NCBI GenBank assembly: GCA_028564925.1
Contig: CM053030.1
Location: forward strand, 371,592,945 to 371,656,944
DNA from: Lithobates sylvaticus
Taxonomy: Eukaryota; Chordata; Amphibia; Anura; Ranidae
DNA length: 64,000 nt
Direction of reading: 5' to 3'
A program made the translations under genes and the position numbers. Below are positions 1 through 11,798 of this stretch, piece by piece (within the stretch, counting starts at the first letter, position 1; every line of letters starts with the position of its first letter). The notes beneath the pieces are model-generated. The model was given only the letters and a program-made list of their open reading frames with translations. It was not told the origin of the DNA and ran no database searches.

Positions 1-2414
1 TGAGCCTATAGGTTTCTGTGCAATCTAGCTGTAGAAAAAAAGATAAAAGAATTGAAACAAATGTGCCCATTAACACCCTAAGCAACCAGAGCTACTGCCA
101 GAAAGTATATTAAATCACTGGTACATCTTTGCCAGGAGAAAGTACATTAAATTGCAACTTATCAAAGATGGGTTTTGTGTGAGACAATAAAAAGTAAGTT
201 AGAAATCAAAAGATAAAGCACAGTTGTATATTTAAACAATGGTGTCCACTTCAAAAGCCTAAAGAAAAAAAAAAAAAAAGATATACAGAAAGAAAAACAT
301 TCCTTTCTGAAGAAGCAGTGTGCCTACAAAAAGGCTTGAATGACATATCAAGTTCTCAGAGGGCCTGAAGTATATTCTGAAGATCAGGTGAAGAAAAACA
401 ATGCTTTTAGCGCCAACCAAGTGAGTGTTCATGTAATAAAAACACGGTTCACACTGTATGTGATCTTTGAAGCAGAAGTGACATTTTTATCCAGCTGTAG
501 TTTTTAGGGCATTCTAATTTTAGAACAACAATGAAGCCGTCTGAAGTATCCCCAGGGCACACTTGCTTGAGCACATTAATGAGGTTATACAAAAGCACAC
601 TTAATAGAAAATGACATCTATGTTGGTGAGGTCTGTAACATTGTTGTGAAACTCCGTAGGACAGAAATAGGTCTAAAAACAATTTGCGCAGAGCAGGTGT
701 TCGCTGCAGAGGCACAGTTGTTATTATTTTCATGTGCGGAAAAGAAAATGGAACAGAATATGTCATGTACACAGCATGACTATATTGACTGTATAAGTCT
801 AATAAGGCAGTTATCATTGTACTATTCGGTCCTGGCAAAGACAGAATTCTATAAATGGAACCTGCAGGCACACCACCCATGGCAGAGGAAGCCAGAGGAT
901 ATCCATTACACACAAATCTTTTATAAAATATATTGATGCTTTCTACATGAAAACTAACAAGTTCTTATTTCTACCGCTGATAGGAGAAAATTGGTGAACA
1001 TTCAAACTGTCAAATATAAACATCACCTTTTATTTTTTTGCCACTGTAGAGAACATGTGAAATCCAGAATAATTCTAAAAAAGAAAGGAAATCTAAGCTA
1101 TCGCCCTAGTCTAAAATCTTTACAGCCAACTGACTGGACAACAATTCTAAGGCAAGCAGTCTAAACACATTTACTGGCCTTGTAAACAAATCATTATAGT
1201 TTTATTAAAAAAAGACATCCAAATTAACAATATCAAATTCCATATTGTAATATCCTACCTCCTTTAGCTGCCTCCTTCACTTGCCTGGCAAATAGTAAAT
1301 ACTACATGCGCAGAATTTGAATTATCATATGTAACCTGCTTGTTTTCCAGTTTGTCCTTACTTCTTGTTTAAAAAAAGCTTGTTGTTAACAGAGCTCAGT
1401 AGCTTAAGTGGAAATTTACACACTCAGTTAAAGGACACAGCTTTGCAAGAAAAATCCTGCCATGAACGAAGAGAAAAGTATTTTACAGCAAGTGAAATAA
1501 AATCATGTTTTCTCTTGTTCATTGGATGACGCAGCTCTTTAGATCATCACCTACATCTATGGTGAGTGTGCATTCACACTTTTTGAGCACAAGTGGTGAA
1601 GATTTGGACTAATAGAAGAGTAATTTTGAAGGATTTTTGGTGTTAAGATTAATATCACATTGGGCTTTTCTCTAGATATTTTCTTGTTGTTTTTGGTACA
1701 CTTTTATGTCACAGAGGTATATAGTATTAATTTATGAAGCATGTAATTGGCCCACTTGTTATGGTTTATTATTGCAAAGTTGAAATTAATTTCACTTAAA
1801 GGGGCAGCTGCATTTGTTTGAATTTTCACAATTTAAGCGGGCGAACACTGGTTTGATTACATATTGGACAATAGTTTGCGTGACCCATTGTGAAATAGTA
1901 GAAGGCCCTTATGTGGACCTTCAAAAACGGCAGGGGATCTGACCTACAAAAACTGGATATGGCATTCAAATACACCCTAACACTCTGACTACATGCAAAG
2001 AATATAGGGAGATTTTCTCAAGGTTGACTGGTCAGGGGCAAAATGACAGGGGCACAATGCCTTAATTCAAGTGAAAAGCCAATAGCAGCTTAGGCAGAAA
2101 GGGGAATCTCAGATGCAGAAAGACAACACCACCAGCTCCTAGATTCTGCATTCCAAGGTAATGGCTACTAGAAGCACTGCTTTCTGAGAGAGTGTTAGCA
2201 GAAGGATCTCTGACACTAATAACATCAGGTTATAGTCCCTTGGTGACAACAGTGGCCTTAGCAGAGAGAGAAGCAATGTTCCTTACACCCAGAATAAAGC
2301 CTTGAACAGGTGGCAGCAACACCAGCAAATGCTGAAATAGGACCACCAACATCGACACCTAACCCTGAATTATGCTTACGGTGATACTAAAGTCAAATTT
2401 TATTTACATTTAAA
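1..2414. other. AT-rich intronic sequence, nothing recognised
   Basis: No gene, terminal inverted repeat or transposon domain was recognised here. An open frame of 154 codons on the minus strand at 449-913 has no recognisable domain and no convincing splice sites. Given the ULK4 exons to the right, this is probably intron. Confidence 0.5.
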
Positions 2415-2862
2415 AATAACAAACATGTTATACTTACCTGCTCTGTGCAGTGGTTTTGCACAGAGCTAGCCCAGGTCCTCCTCTTCGAGGGTCTCTCGCC
2501 AGTGCTCCTGGCCTCTCTCTCATGCCGAGTGCCCCCACAGCAAGCAGCTTGCTATGGGGCACCTGAGCCGAGCCGCTGCTCGGCGTGTCCGTTCAGACAC
2601 AGAGCTGCGGTTCGGCCCAGCCCCCACCCTCTCATTGGCTTACTGACTTTAATTGACAGCAGCAAAAACCAATGGCGCCCCACTGCTGTCTCAGCCAATG
2701 AGGAGGGAGAGTCCCGGGCAGCTGAAACTCTTGTGCAACATCGCTGGATTGAAATGGGGCTCAGGTACGTATTAGGGGGGCGGACACACACTGAAGATTT
2801 TTTATCTTAATGCATAGAATGCATTAAGATAAAAAAACCTTCTGACTTAAGAACCACTTTAA
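2415..2862 (-). mobile_element. TTAA-target MITE, 'TTAAAGTGGTT' family
   Basis: The right end reads as the reverse complement of TTAAAGTGGTTCTTAAG. Just inside it lies a perfect hairpin (2796-2838) made of TTAATGCAT arms and T/A runs. The interior, with its tgctctgtgcag and attgacagcag blocks, matches 13566-14031 in the opposite orientation and 14028-14330. The left boundary is uncertain. Open frames in it are incidental. Confidence 0.6.
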
Positions 2863-2935
2863 GGTCAATCCACCCTGCGCTGGAGAAAAACCTGGAGACA
2901 TGAGGTGAAGAAATAATGAGGGCATACTCCTAGAG

Positions 2936-3535
2936 CAGGGGTGTCAAACTCAATTTCATCATAGGCCGCATTGGCATTATAGTTGTCATCAAAGGGCCAG
3001 TTGTATTTGTAAGACTGGATGGCTAGAGCACCACACCCCCCCCCCCCCTTACACCAGATGTTAAGAGCCCCCCTACCATCAGAAGTCAAGAGCCCCCCCA
3101 CCCTCTCTTAAATCAGTCCACCCCTCCTTTTACCTTGTGCTGCTGCTGGGAAAAAGCTGGGGGTGGAGCTGGGAAGCAAAAAGTGCAGGGTCTGGAGGAT
3201 GACCAGAGGAGGGTTGGAGCCAGCTGAATGGCGAGACCAGGAGAGGTGGAAACCAGGGGGTGCTGCAGCTAGATCTGTAGGAGGCACAGGATCCTCTCTG
3301 CTGCCAACTGCTGAGATGGGGAGGGGGGGGGGGGCAGACATGAGCCTCTCTGCTGCTGCACAGAGAAGCACAGGATCTGGCAGAGGAGTTCTGTCCTCCT
3401 CTCGGCTGACAATTGGTGAGACAAGGTAGGGGCAGGAACAAGGAGGTTGTCACAGCTGCAGGGGAGGTGTGAGGGCTAGATGAAATGGCCTGTGGGGCTG
3501 GATTTGGCCTGCGGGCCTTGTGTTTGACACCTGTG
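2936..3535. mobile_element. hAT-type non-autonomous element with 8-bp target duplication
   Basis: The ends are imperfect inverted repeats: CAGGGGTGTCAAACTCAA on the left and, reversed, CACAGGTGTCAAACACAAG on the right. CAGNGGTNNNCAAACT-like ends are typical of vertebrate hAT elements. Flanking octamers TCCTAGAG (2928-2935) and CCCTAGAG (3536-3543) differ at one base and look like the 8-bp duplication hAT elements make. The interior has C-rich and G-rich runs and no transposase. Confidence 0.8.
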
Positions 3536-3630
3536 CCCTAGAGACTCACATTATGTAAAATATGTCTTTTAGGTACAAAATCTGACACATTTCACAAGTA
3601 TATGCCATTAAGTGTTAAAAATAATAGTCC

Positions 3631-4086
3631 TTAAAGTGGTGTTGCCACCAAAAAAAAAAAAAAAATATTGCTTAAAATCATAAAAAAAAAAAAATTTGCC
3701 TAAAATCATAAAAAAAATTAAAATAAAATAATTGGAATTTTTTTTTTTTTACTCACCTCTAAATGCCTGTTGCTAGGGGGTCCCTCGTAGTCTGCCACCT
3801 TCAGTGCCCGGGCACTGACATCCCTTCCACTCGGTGCCGCACAGTCATCTGGGACCTGTCACATGTCCCAGATGACTGAGCGTTGTATCACTGTGAAGGC
3901 ACAGCCGGGTGCCCACAGTAAGAATGCAGGCGCCGCGAGCGGAGCGGGGAACGAGGGGGGGCTTCGTTCCCCCGCATCGCTGGACCCTGGGACAGGTAAG
4001 TGTCGGATTATTAAAAGTTAGCAGCTGCAGTATTTGTAGCTGCTGACTTTTAAAAAAAATTTTTTTTAGTGGGCACTCCTCTTTAA
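3631..4086. mobile_element. TTAA-target MITE, 'GGAGTTCC' family
   Basis: The element is bounded by TTAA at 3631-3634 and 4083-4086, with similar inverted ends (TTAAAGTGGTGTTGCCACC and, reversed, TTAAAGAGGAGTGCCCAC). The internal gtcagcagctgc...gtagctgctgactttt palindrome is shared with 12950-13447, so both belong to one family. It has no coding content. Confidence 0.7.
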
Positions 4087-4492
4087 GACCCCTTTCACAC
4101 TGAGGCAGTTTTCAGGCGTTTTAGCGCTAGGAATAGTGCCTGTAAAGCACCTGAAAACCGCCTCCCATTCATTTCAGTGTGACTTTTTATACTGGGGGGG
4201 TGTGCTTGCGGGACATTAGGAAAAGTCCTACAAGCAGCATCTTTGGGGTGGTTTGGGAGCGCTGTATACAGTGCTCCCAAAACGCCCTGACCATTAAATG
4301 AATGGGCAGCGCTTCCAAAGGGTCTGAAAAGTGCTTCGGTAGTGCTGCAACACGGGCATTTTTACCCCTTTGTTGGGGTTAAAAGTATCCGCTAGCGGCC
4401 AAAAAGTGGCGCAAATCAGTGATAAAGTGCCGCTAAAGCAAGCAGTGCTTTAACGCCAACGACCGGTGCTTTCAGTGTGAAAGCAGCCTTAC
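4083..4492. mobile_element. MITE with CTTTCACACTGA ends
   Basis: The left end TTAAGACCCCTTTCACACTG and the right end, reversed TAAGGCTGCTTTCACACTGA, form imperfect inverted repeats. The element abuts the preceding MITE and shares its TTAA. The interior is GC-rich and non-coding. Confidence 0.65.
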
Positions 4493-5214
4493 TATTGTTT
4501 ACTATTGTTGCCAATATCAAGCTTGTTTTCCCTGTGTTTCCAAACTCATATCTAGCATAAAGCAATCTATTTCATTTCAGGCTACTGGAAAAAATTACCT
4601 TTCAGTGTCTTGTTCAGACATGTATTCTCTAAAGTAAAATGTGTCATGTCATTTTTTTTTACATCATTAGTTTTGGGTGACAAATGCCGACAATGATTTG
4701 TGCTATCTTATTTCTAAAAAGTTCTTCAAAGACAAAGTACAGCATTCTATTCTATATTAGGCCATACAAAAATATTTTTTGCAACATCTCAGTCAAGCAC
4801 ACATGCAATCTCTAATGCACACCTTGCCTATTACAATTTTCAAAAATTATAGAGTATATACATAGCAGTTGTTCTAAAGAGCTTTTTAACACAAAAGTAA
4901 AGCATTCTATATATAATTCTTTTCAGAATTCAGTGACAAAAAGCATTATTCAGTGTCTCAGTCAGACAGGCAATCTCAACGCACAATTTGTCCTCAGATA
5001 AAGCAAGTAAAGCTTGATAAGAATTTAAACATATATCTTAAATTGGTAAGCCGGGACAGTTATAATTAGGAATGAATTTTCAGATTCGTGCGTAATCCAA
5101 ATCTTGACTGATTCTCTTTAATGTAAAAATGAGAGCTCAATAAGGAAAATTTTTAATCTAATTTTGTTTTTCTTTTTATAAAACAAACTATAAATGTCCA
5201 ACAAGAATAATAAT
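4493..5214. other. Unclassified AT-rich sequence
   Basis: No gene or repeat ends were recognised in this stretch of presumed intron. Confidence 0.4.
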
Positions 5215-5737
5215 TTAAAGGCTAAATTCATCTTTTGGAACATGTTACACCCGTATTTAGGGTGTAACATGCAACATGTTCCAGCACATGTTCCCTCACC
5301 CCTTGAATTCCCCTCTGGGACAGCGGCTAGGGGTTCCTCTCCCCACTGCTGCTGTCACATTTTACAATCGGCACAGCTATGTGGGGCTTGGCTCGCACAG
5401 TCACGTCAATTATTCACAGTGATCTGTGAATTAATAAATTAAGTTTTGACACCAAGGCAGACAGACTTCTACTTTTAATGGACTGCAAGCCTACTGATCA
5501 GTAGACTCATAGTCCATTCACAAGTCTTGCAGCTTTTAAACAAAAAACCCATACAGAGATATGGGCATCAAAGCTGTAAGACTTGTGTGCAGGAGACTGG
5601 CATTGCACTTGCAATTCACTGATTGTGGTTGCAATGCTTTGCAGGTAATTTGGGGGAAAAAAATTTATAAATGCACTTTTTTTTTTTCTATATGCGTTTA
5701 TTTTGTTTCCCCCCCAAAGGTGAAATTAGCCTTATAC
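5215..5737. mobile_element. MITE with TAAGGCTAA-type ends
   Basis: The left end TAAAGGCTAAATTCATCTTT pairs with the right end, which reversed reads ATAAGGCTAATTTCACCTTT. The interior holds a short inverted stretch (tgttacacc / ggtgtaaca, 5241-5271) and no coding potential. Confidence 0.6.
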
Positions 5738-6340
5738 AGACCTGGGCATATTTTGATTGAGGTGGTGGATTGATGAGTTAATGGTAGTGGAAGATTTTCA
5801 TTTACACAGATTGAGAAGTTAATGGTAGTGGACATTTTTTATTAACACCCAATCTTCAGAGACACACTATACATAAGAGGGGCATGCCATATTGCTAAAT
5901 TATTAAGAATTAACGAGTAACAGAAATCTGGAAGTGGTGTCCAAAAATGTCAGGCAGAGAGGCAAAGGAGTAGTCTCCAGTATTGCCTGCAGTCTCCCTG
6001 CAGCTGATACTCAGATGCTGACATCTGCGTTTAGGCAGGTCTTTGCATAATCACGTCAGAATCTCCAGTAGAGAGAATAGTTATCCAAATGACCAAATCT
6101 CAGACTAGCTGTCAGCGGCAACAGTGCCTTAGATCTCACACTGCAAATATACAGCTATGAGGCTGTAGGCACAGGTATGCCAAGAAACCCTTACATACTA
6201 GGAATTGAACTGCTGTTATTTAGGAGAAATTGAAGACAAAAGGCACTGTGAGTTTTTCAAGGTACCGTTTAGGCACAATTAACACTACAAGAATAGGAAT
6301 TTTGATTTGTCTGCAAATCTCTGGTTACATGCTGTGGAGA
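5738..6340. other. Unclassified sequence before the LINE
   Basis: A near-duplicated phrase, gagttaatggtagtgga / gaagttaatggtagtgga, lies at 5774-5832. Nothing else was recognised. Confidence 0.35.
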
Positions 6341-6606
6341 GCAGGGGAGACTTTGGGGTGACTTATTTTCCTATTCCAAGTCTAGGGGGATTTGTATAGC
6401 AATTCATAAATACCTACCTCATCAAGTTTTGGACAGTTGGAAGAGTAGAAATGGAAGATCTTTGCTCTTAAAAGTGTCCATTTATGGAAAAAAGTTTACT
6501 TTTATTAATTTATACTTACCTAATCAAGATCAGATCAAAACAGGTATACAATTATTAATATATCTCATGGAAAGAGAGGAAGGGGCGACCCTTATTGGGG
6601 GTGATT

Positions 6607-7592
6607 TTAACCGCTTCCCGACCGCCTCATGTAGATATACGTAAACAGAATGGCACGGGCAGGCAAAAGCACGTACCTGTACGTCCCCTTTAATTTGCCT
6701 GCCCGGGGGGCACGCGCGCGACCCGGTCGGGAGCTCCGTGACCACGGCCGCGGGACCAGCGGACCCGATCGCCGCTGGTATCCCGCGATCGGGTTACGGA
6801 GCTGAAGAACGGGGAGAGGTTTGTGTAAACAAACCTCTCCCCGCACTTCCTACACTGACTGTCAGTGATCGGCGGTTCCCTGTCATCGGGAACGCCGATC
6901 AATGACGTCAGACGTACAGCCACGCCCCCCTACTGTAAAAAAAACACAACACGTCACACTGACTCCTCCCCGCCCCCTAGTGGTTAACCCCTTCACTACA
7001 ACTGTCATTTACATAGGAATCAGTGCTATTTAAATAGCATTGATTTCTGTATAAATGACAAATGTCCCAAAAATGTGTCAAAAATGTCCGATGTGTCCGC
7101 CATAATGTCGCAGTCACAAAAAAAATCGCTGATCGCCGCCATTACTAATAAAAAAAAAAAATTAATAAAAATGCTATAAAACTATCCCCTATTTTGTAAA
7201 CGCTATAACTTTTGCGCAAACTAATCAATAATCGCTAATTGCGATTTTTTTTACCAAAAATATGTAGAAGAATACGTATCGGCCTAAACTGAGGAAAAAA
7301 ATGTTTTTTTATATATTTTTTGGGGATATTTATTATAGCAAAAAGTAAAAAATATTGCATTTTTTTTCAAAATTGTCGCTCTATTTTTGTTTATAGCGCA
7401 AAAAATAAAAACCGCAGGGGCGATCAAATACCACCGAAAGAAAGCTCTATTTGTGGGAAAAAAAGGACGCCAATTTTGTTTGGGAGCCACGTCGCACGAC
7501 CGCGCAATTGTCAGTTAAAGCGACGCAGTGCCGAATCGCAAAAAGGGGCCTGGTCCTTTGGCTGCAAATTGGTCCGGGGCTGAAGTGGTTAA
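6607..7592. mobile_element. TTAA-target DNA element, 'TTAACCACTTC' family, inside the LINE endonuclease
   Basis: TTAA at 6607-6610 and 7589-7592 flank a 978-base insert. Its ends are imperfect inverted repeats (CCGCTTCCCGACC left; CCACTTCAGCCCC right, reversed). Removing the insert with one TTAA restores an uninterrupted LINE reading, GDFN then FVLDQGL. The right part (7380-7588) resembles 17940-18136, including a gaccgcgcaattgtca block, so the two are related copies. No transposase was seen. TTAA targeting suggests piggyBac-type mobilisation, which is inference. Confidence 0.85.
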
Positions 7593-8186
7593 TTTTGTTC
7601 TCGATCAGGGTCTGAACACTACTGCATCTGGTCTATTTCAGGCTACTAATTAAAATGAATACATTTAAAAGCATTTTGGATAAACATCAATTGATTTACA
7701 TATGGAGAGTTCCTCATCAGATTGATAGAGATTATTCATTTTATTCAAAGATTCATAAAACCTATCATAGACTGGATTTTTTTTCTTATTAGCAAATTGG
7801 GATTGACAATGGCACCTTCTTCTGAGATCGGAAGCTTTGTTTGGTCTGATCATGCCCCAGTGTTTCTAGAATTTTCTTTACCGGGCTATAGAGGAGCACA
7901 TTGGTCCTGGAGAATAAATGGTAATTTACTTAAAAGATGAGGTTTGTATGTCATAAATTCATCAGGCAATTGGTGATTTTGTGACAGTTCGTGAAATGGA
8001 TACAACCTCTCCTCCCTTGCAATGGGAAATGTTAAAATGTATATAATCAAGAAATATGTTGAAGATGTCTTAATACAAGAGGCACAATGTTGCACTTATG
8101 GTATTATTGTCCGCTTGTTTTCTCATTTTGGTCAAAGATTTTTGATTTCTGTCGGAAAATTACAGAATCAACTATGCAACCAGACA

Positions 8187-8736
8187 TACCGCATATACTC
8201 AAGTATAAGCCAATCCAAATATAAGCTGAGGCACCTAATTTTACCACAAAAAACTGGGACAACGTATTGACTCGAGTATAAGCCTAGGGTGAGAAATGTG
8301 CAGCTACTGTAAGTGGAAAAGAGGGTCAACAATGCCCATTTGCAGCCTCACTGTGCCCATTTGCAGCCATAGGTCTGCCATCCGTATCTCGGTAGTTAAG
8401 GGTTCCTAAATGCCCCCTAGCTGCAGCCAAAATATGGGGTCTCTGGACCCAAAGGGTCCCGAAATAACATTGCTGCAGATGGACACAGTTAACCAACTTT
8501 GGGGCCCCGTATCTCGGGGCCACTTGGTGCCAAGAACCCCATTGGATATGTTGTAGTGCTAGTTCCACACCAAATTTGGGGTTCCTAGCGTCAAGTGGCC
8601 CCGAGATACGGGGCCCCAAAATCGGTTCGGAAAATGTCATTCTCTGCTGCAGAAAAGTGCTTGACTCAAGTATAAGCCGAGGGGGGCTCCTAAAAATGTG
8701 CTGAAAAGCTCGGCTTATACTGGAGTATATACGGTA
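8187..8736. mobile_element. TA-target MITE with TATACTCNAGTATAAGCC ends
   Basis: TA at 8187-8188 and 8735-8736 flank inverted ends CCGCATATACTCAAGTATAA and, reversed, CCGTATATACTCCAGTATAA. The interior repeats gtataagc blocks near both ends and holds an inverted gccccgtatctcgggg / cccgagatacggggcc pair. The TA target suggests mobilisation by a Tc1/mariner-type transposase. It splits the C-terminal part of the LINE. Confidence 0.8.
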
Positions 8737-9565
8737 CGTATTTCTATGTTGTCAATTATTCCTGGATCAATGAAATCCATTAAAAAAGATATCCTTTGAC
8801 ATATGCTTACCGCAGCGCGTACGGTCATAGCCCGTAACTGGCGGAAGATGATAGGCCCCTCAATAGCAGAATGGGTGTGTGAGATGAGCAAGATGCAACC
8901 CTTGGAACAAATGATAATGGCAGAAGAGAGTTTAACAGAACAAATCCCAAAGATATGGCAACAATGGGATGTATTCCGAACCTCTGCAACATTATCAAAA
9001 TATTTATAGTGTTACTTGAACTAGGCCCCCGCCTTTTTATTTTTTTCTTTGTGTTGTGTTTTGTTCTGTGCTGTGCTGGTGTTCTTTGTTTGTCTGTTCT
9101 TATTGTGTTAATTTGAAAGTCTTGGCCTATATGTGTGCAAAGGAAATTTGGTATTATTTTTAGGATGTGGATAATAATAATTGAGGTTAGGGTAAACACA
9201 ATTCCAAGAATTATTATTTGGAATATAGGTATCAATTATTGATATTGAAATGGGCCAGATATACCCTATTTAGGTAGGAGGTTTGTAGAGAGACATAAGC
9301 TTCATGGTTATATATTTAGAATGAAAGATAGAATTTTTGATATTGGATTTTTCTGAAGCTTAGACACAACTTTAAAACCCATCGAAGCTTGAGAAACTGA
9401 TCCACTGTAAGATTTCAATATGGTAATTTAAAATGGAGAATGGAAAGGGGTATTTCCAATATAATATGTCTATTGTATAGAATCTCCATTTCTCTTTGTC
9501 AAATTTATTTTGTGTATGTTATTTAAAATGGAAAAAAATAAAATAACCATCTCTGCTCTGCTCTG

Positions 9566-9566
<1 letters not shown>

Positions 9567-9606
<40 letters not shown>
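9567..9606. repeat. (CA)n microsatellite
   Basis: About 20 CA units form an uninterrupted run. It lies just past the A-rich end of the LINE relic, a common place for such arrays to arise. Confidence 0.95.
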
Positions 9607-9608
<2 letters not shown>

Positions 9609-9639
9609 AAAAGCAAATGGAGCCCAGGGTATGCATGTG

Positions 9640-9850
9640 TATGTAAGCTGTGATTGCACCACACATGTGAGGCATCATCATAAACATCGGCCTAATGACC
9701 TGTAAAGGCTATTAAAGCATTGCCAGTTGAGATTTTTCTGTACCGTCGTTTTTCGTGATATCACGTGCGCACACAATTTTAAGACTTGACATGTTTTGTT
9801 ATCTATTTACTCGATGCAACCTCATCTTTCACATTTAAAAAAAAAAAAAG
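9640..9850. repeat. Fragment related to the TTAA element at 22242-23240
   Basis: The phrases gacctgtaaaggc, cgtgcgcacacaattttaa and gacatgttttgttatctatttactcg match the inner part of 22860-23130. The ends are absent, so it is a truncated or diverged copy. Confidence 0.5.
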
Positions 9851-10209
9851 ATATTAATTGTGTGTATTTGCACTAAATTAAATTGTATTATATTGTTATT
9901 GACAATATGCATTTAATAAACTGTATTGGAAATATTCAACAACATAAAAAAATTGACAACAACTTTCTTTTTATTCTGCAGATCCTCTGTTTTCAGAAAA
10001 TATAGAAAAATGTGGGGCCAATCCACAAGAAGTATGAGAGAGGTGTTATAGATACCGTTTGTCCACCCTGGCGCGGATCACCGCACCAGTTTCAATGCTG
10101 TGGTTTATTTAAACTTATCCATCACTCTTCATCCACCTTATTTATCAAAATCTTCAAATGGCTATCCCATTCCAATCTAACCTAGTCTGCTCTTTACACC
10201 GGTGATATC

Positions 10210-10610
10210 CTAGATTTCAACTATATGAATGAATGAATAATTTGTATAGCGCTACAATGCGAACTGAATCGCATCAAGGCGCTGTATTCGTGCTTTCTTG
10301 TCAAGCTTCTTAGAAGAGGTAGGTCTTGATTTTTTTCCTGAAGGCCTGATGCTTATCTTCCATGCGGATATCGTTCGGTAGCACGTTCCATAGCCGTGGT
10401 CCTTGGTCAGCGAATCTCCGTTCCCCCTTAGATTTGTAGCGGGATTTGGGAATGGGGAGGGGGTTTTGGTTAGACGATCGGAGACTGCGATTAGGTGTGT
10501 AGTGTTTTATTTTCTCGAGAAGGTATTGGGGGGCGTCTCCATGGGTATATTAGGCATCATACCTACCCCTGGTGATACATGGTGGTGGTTATGCACCACA
10601 CATGTCCAGC
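10210..10610. repeat. Unclassified dispersed-repeat-like segment
   Basis: The segment begins with an atgaatgaat stretch and the phrase tttgtatagcgctacaa, which I associate with dispersed repeats in amphibians. No tRNA-type boxes or terminal repeats could be placed. The short open frame at 10403-10618 is not convincing. Confidence 0.35.
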
Positions 10611-10639
10611 TATATTAACCATCTGTTTGCTACATATAT

Positions 10640-11030
10640 CATCCCCCTATTAGACCGTATCCATTCGGCCTGGCTCTTACCTTCTCCCCCAGTCGCCGAG
10701 GGAGACTGTGCCTGGGTGCACTCGCTATATTCTGACTGTGCTTAATTTGGGTAAGAAACCAATATTTATATTGAACCCTCTTTCCCATGCATCTCTGATG
10801 CCACTTTGTATTATGATATACTGTAATGTATTATATATCTGTGAATTTGTTTTTCAGATGTATATATGTTCTGAAGAAGCCACTTTGTGGCGAAACTAGT
10901 CAAATGAAATATTGAAATCATCCATTATATGTACGGTTTTTAGTATATATGTTGTGTTTAGATTTTGTCTCTATTTCTGTTTTTCTGTAATAAACTGTTC
11001 AAAACTTTTATATCTGTCTCACATCGTGAT
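10640..11030 (+). mobile_element. Penelope-like element 3' terminal region (probable)
   Basis: A hammerhead-like core (see the ncRNA entry at 10858-10912) is followed about 80 bases later by aataaactg. The same order, core then AATAAA, is seen on the minus strand at the 3' end of the PLE at 54395-60741. No PLE coding sequence adjoins it. It is a fragment. Confidence 0.45.
10858..10912 (+). ncRNA. Hammerhead-ribozyme-like motif
   Basis: CTGAAGA at 10871-10877 fits the CUGANGA core. It is followed by a 5-bp stem II (GCCAC-TTT-GTGGC), then GAAA (10892-10895), a two-base-pair stem III (AC with GT around a TA loop) and GTC (10899-10901), the expected cleavage triplet. Stem I can form about five pairs only with a bulged base. 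One extra A lies between the core and stem II compared with the textbook form. Tiny stem III type-I hammerheads are known from Penelope-like elements. Self-cleavage is not shown. Confidence 0.5.
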
Positions 11031-11099
11031 CTAAATTTATGCACCAAGTACCGCAATAGTCCACTAGCTCCCCCTTTTCTCTTGGTGTTCTGGGTTGGG

Positions 11100-11240
11100 A
11101 ACCAGATCCCCAAAAAATCTTTCCTTTTCAGAAAATATATAATGTTCTGGGGGTTTTACATAATTTTATAGCCAAAAATGCAGATTTGTACATCTCTGCA
11201 AAAAATGTAAAAAACTGCTCATGAGCCAAAGTGGTTAAAC
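11100..11240. repeat. Fragment of a dispersed DNA repeat ending in GTGGTTAAA
   Basis: Phrases such as ttctgggggttttacataatttta and agtggttaaacc resemble, in opposite orientation, 25620-25700. Only a truncated end is present. Confidence 0.35.
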
Positions 11241-11790
11241 CATATGAAAAAAAGCTGACCATCATAAGAACCTCTGGTTTGTGTCAATCCCTGTAGCTGG
11301 CTGGACAGCATGGCCCTCTAAAGGAAGCGGGGAAAAAAAACTGGGTATACGTGTATTTTTTTTTTTTTTTTTCGTTCAACTGACTGATTCCCACACCAAC
11401 ATGTGTATGTGTGTACTGGGTTTAACAGATATACTATACTGGCAGGACCAACCGGTAATAAAACTATGTTATGGGGGGAAGGGGGGGGGGGCTGAAAAAA
11501 AATGCTATTAATGATATTGACAGACTGCATCATAATTTTTATTTAGCTCACAGTTTCACATTAAGTAATTTTGCACTTAATTCATTCAATAATTCACCCA
11601 TATAAGGGGGAACATTTCTCAGGATATAGTACTCTAATGCACAGAATTAATTGTTAAATATTTAAAATGCTGGACTATTATATACTAAAATTTTTAATTC
11701 AAGATTAATCACTGCACTAGTAACGGTAATACAGCAGCTGCATTAATTGTATGGTGACAATAAGAAGCATGAAAAATAAAAAAACTGCCG
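11241..11790. other. Unclassified sequence with homopolymer runs
   Basis: It has T runs at about 11357-11372 and a G-rich run near 11476-11491. No gene or repeat end was recognised. Confidence 0.35.
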
Positions 11791-11798
11791 GAATCACC

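Larger units (their letters stand above)
6340..9550 (+). mobile_element. Tx1/L1-like LINE relic, internally deleted, carrying two nested DNA elements
   Basis: Coding remnants on the plus strand follow LINE ORF2 order. The APE endonuclease starts near 6350 and includes INLYLPNQDQIK and TLIGGDFN. After the nested element at 6611-7588 it resumes as FVLDQGLNTTASGLF, and WSDHAPVFLEF lies near 7845. A C-terminal segment LWYYCPLVFSFWSKIF sits at about 8090-8150. After the second nested element comes the C-terminal tail ARTVIARNWRKM...WQQWDVF (8803-9009). Nearly the whole reverse transcriptase between about 8080 and 8090 is missing, and several stops and shifts interrupt the frames. The 3' end may reach the A-rich stretch near 9545. 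It is a dead LINE. Confidence 0.8.

Noticed and set aside
449-913. 154-codon minus-strand open frame
   Set aside because: No recognisable domain, and no start context or splice pattern that convinces. Not called as a gene, though it is longer than most chance frames here.
2445-2810. 121-codon frame
   Set aside because: It lies wholly inside a MITE shared with other copies in which the frame is not kept.
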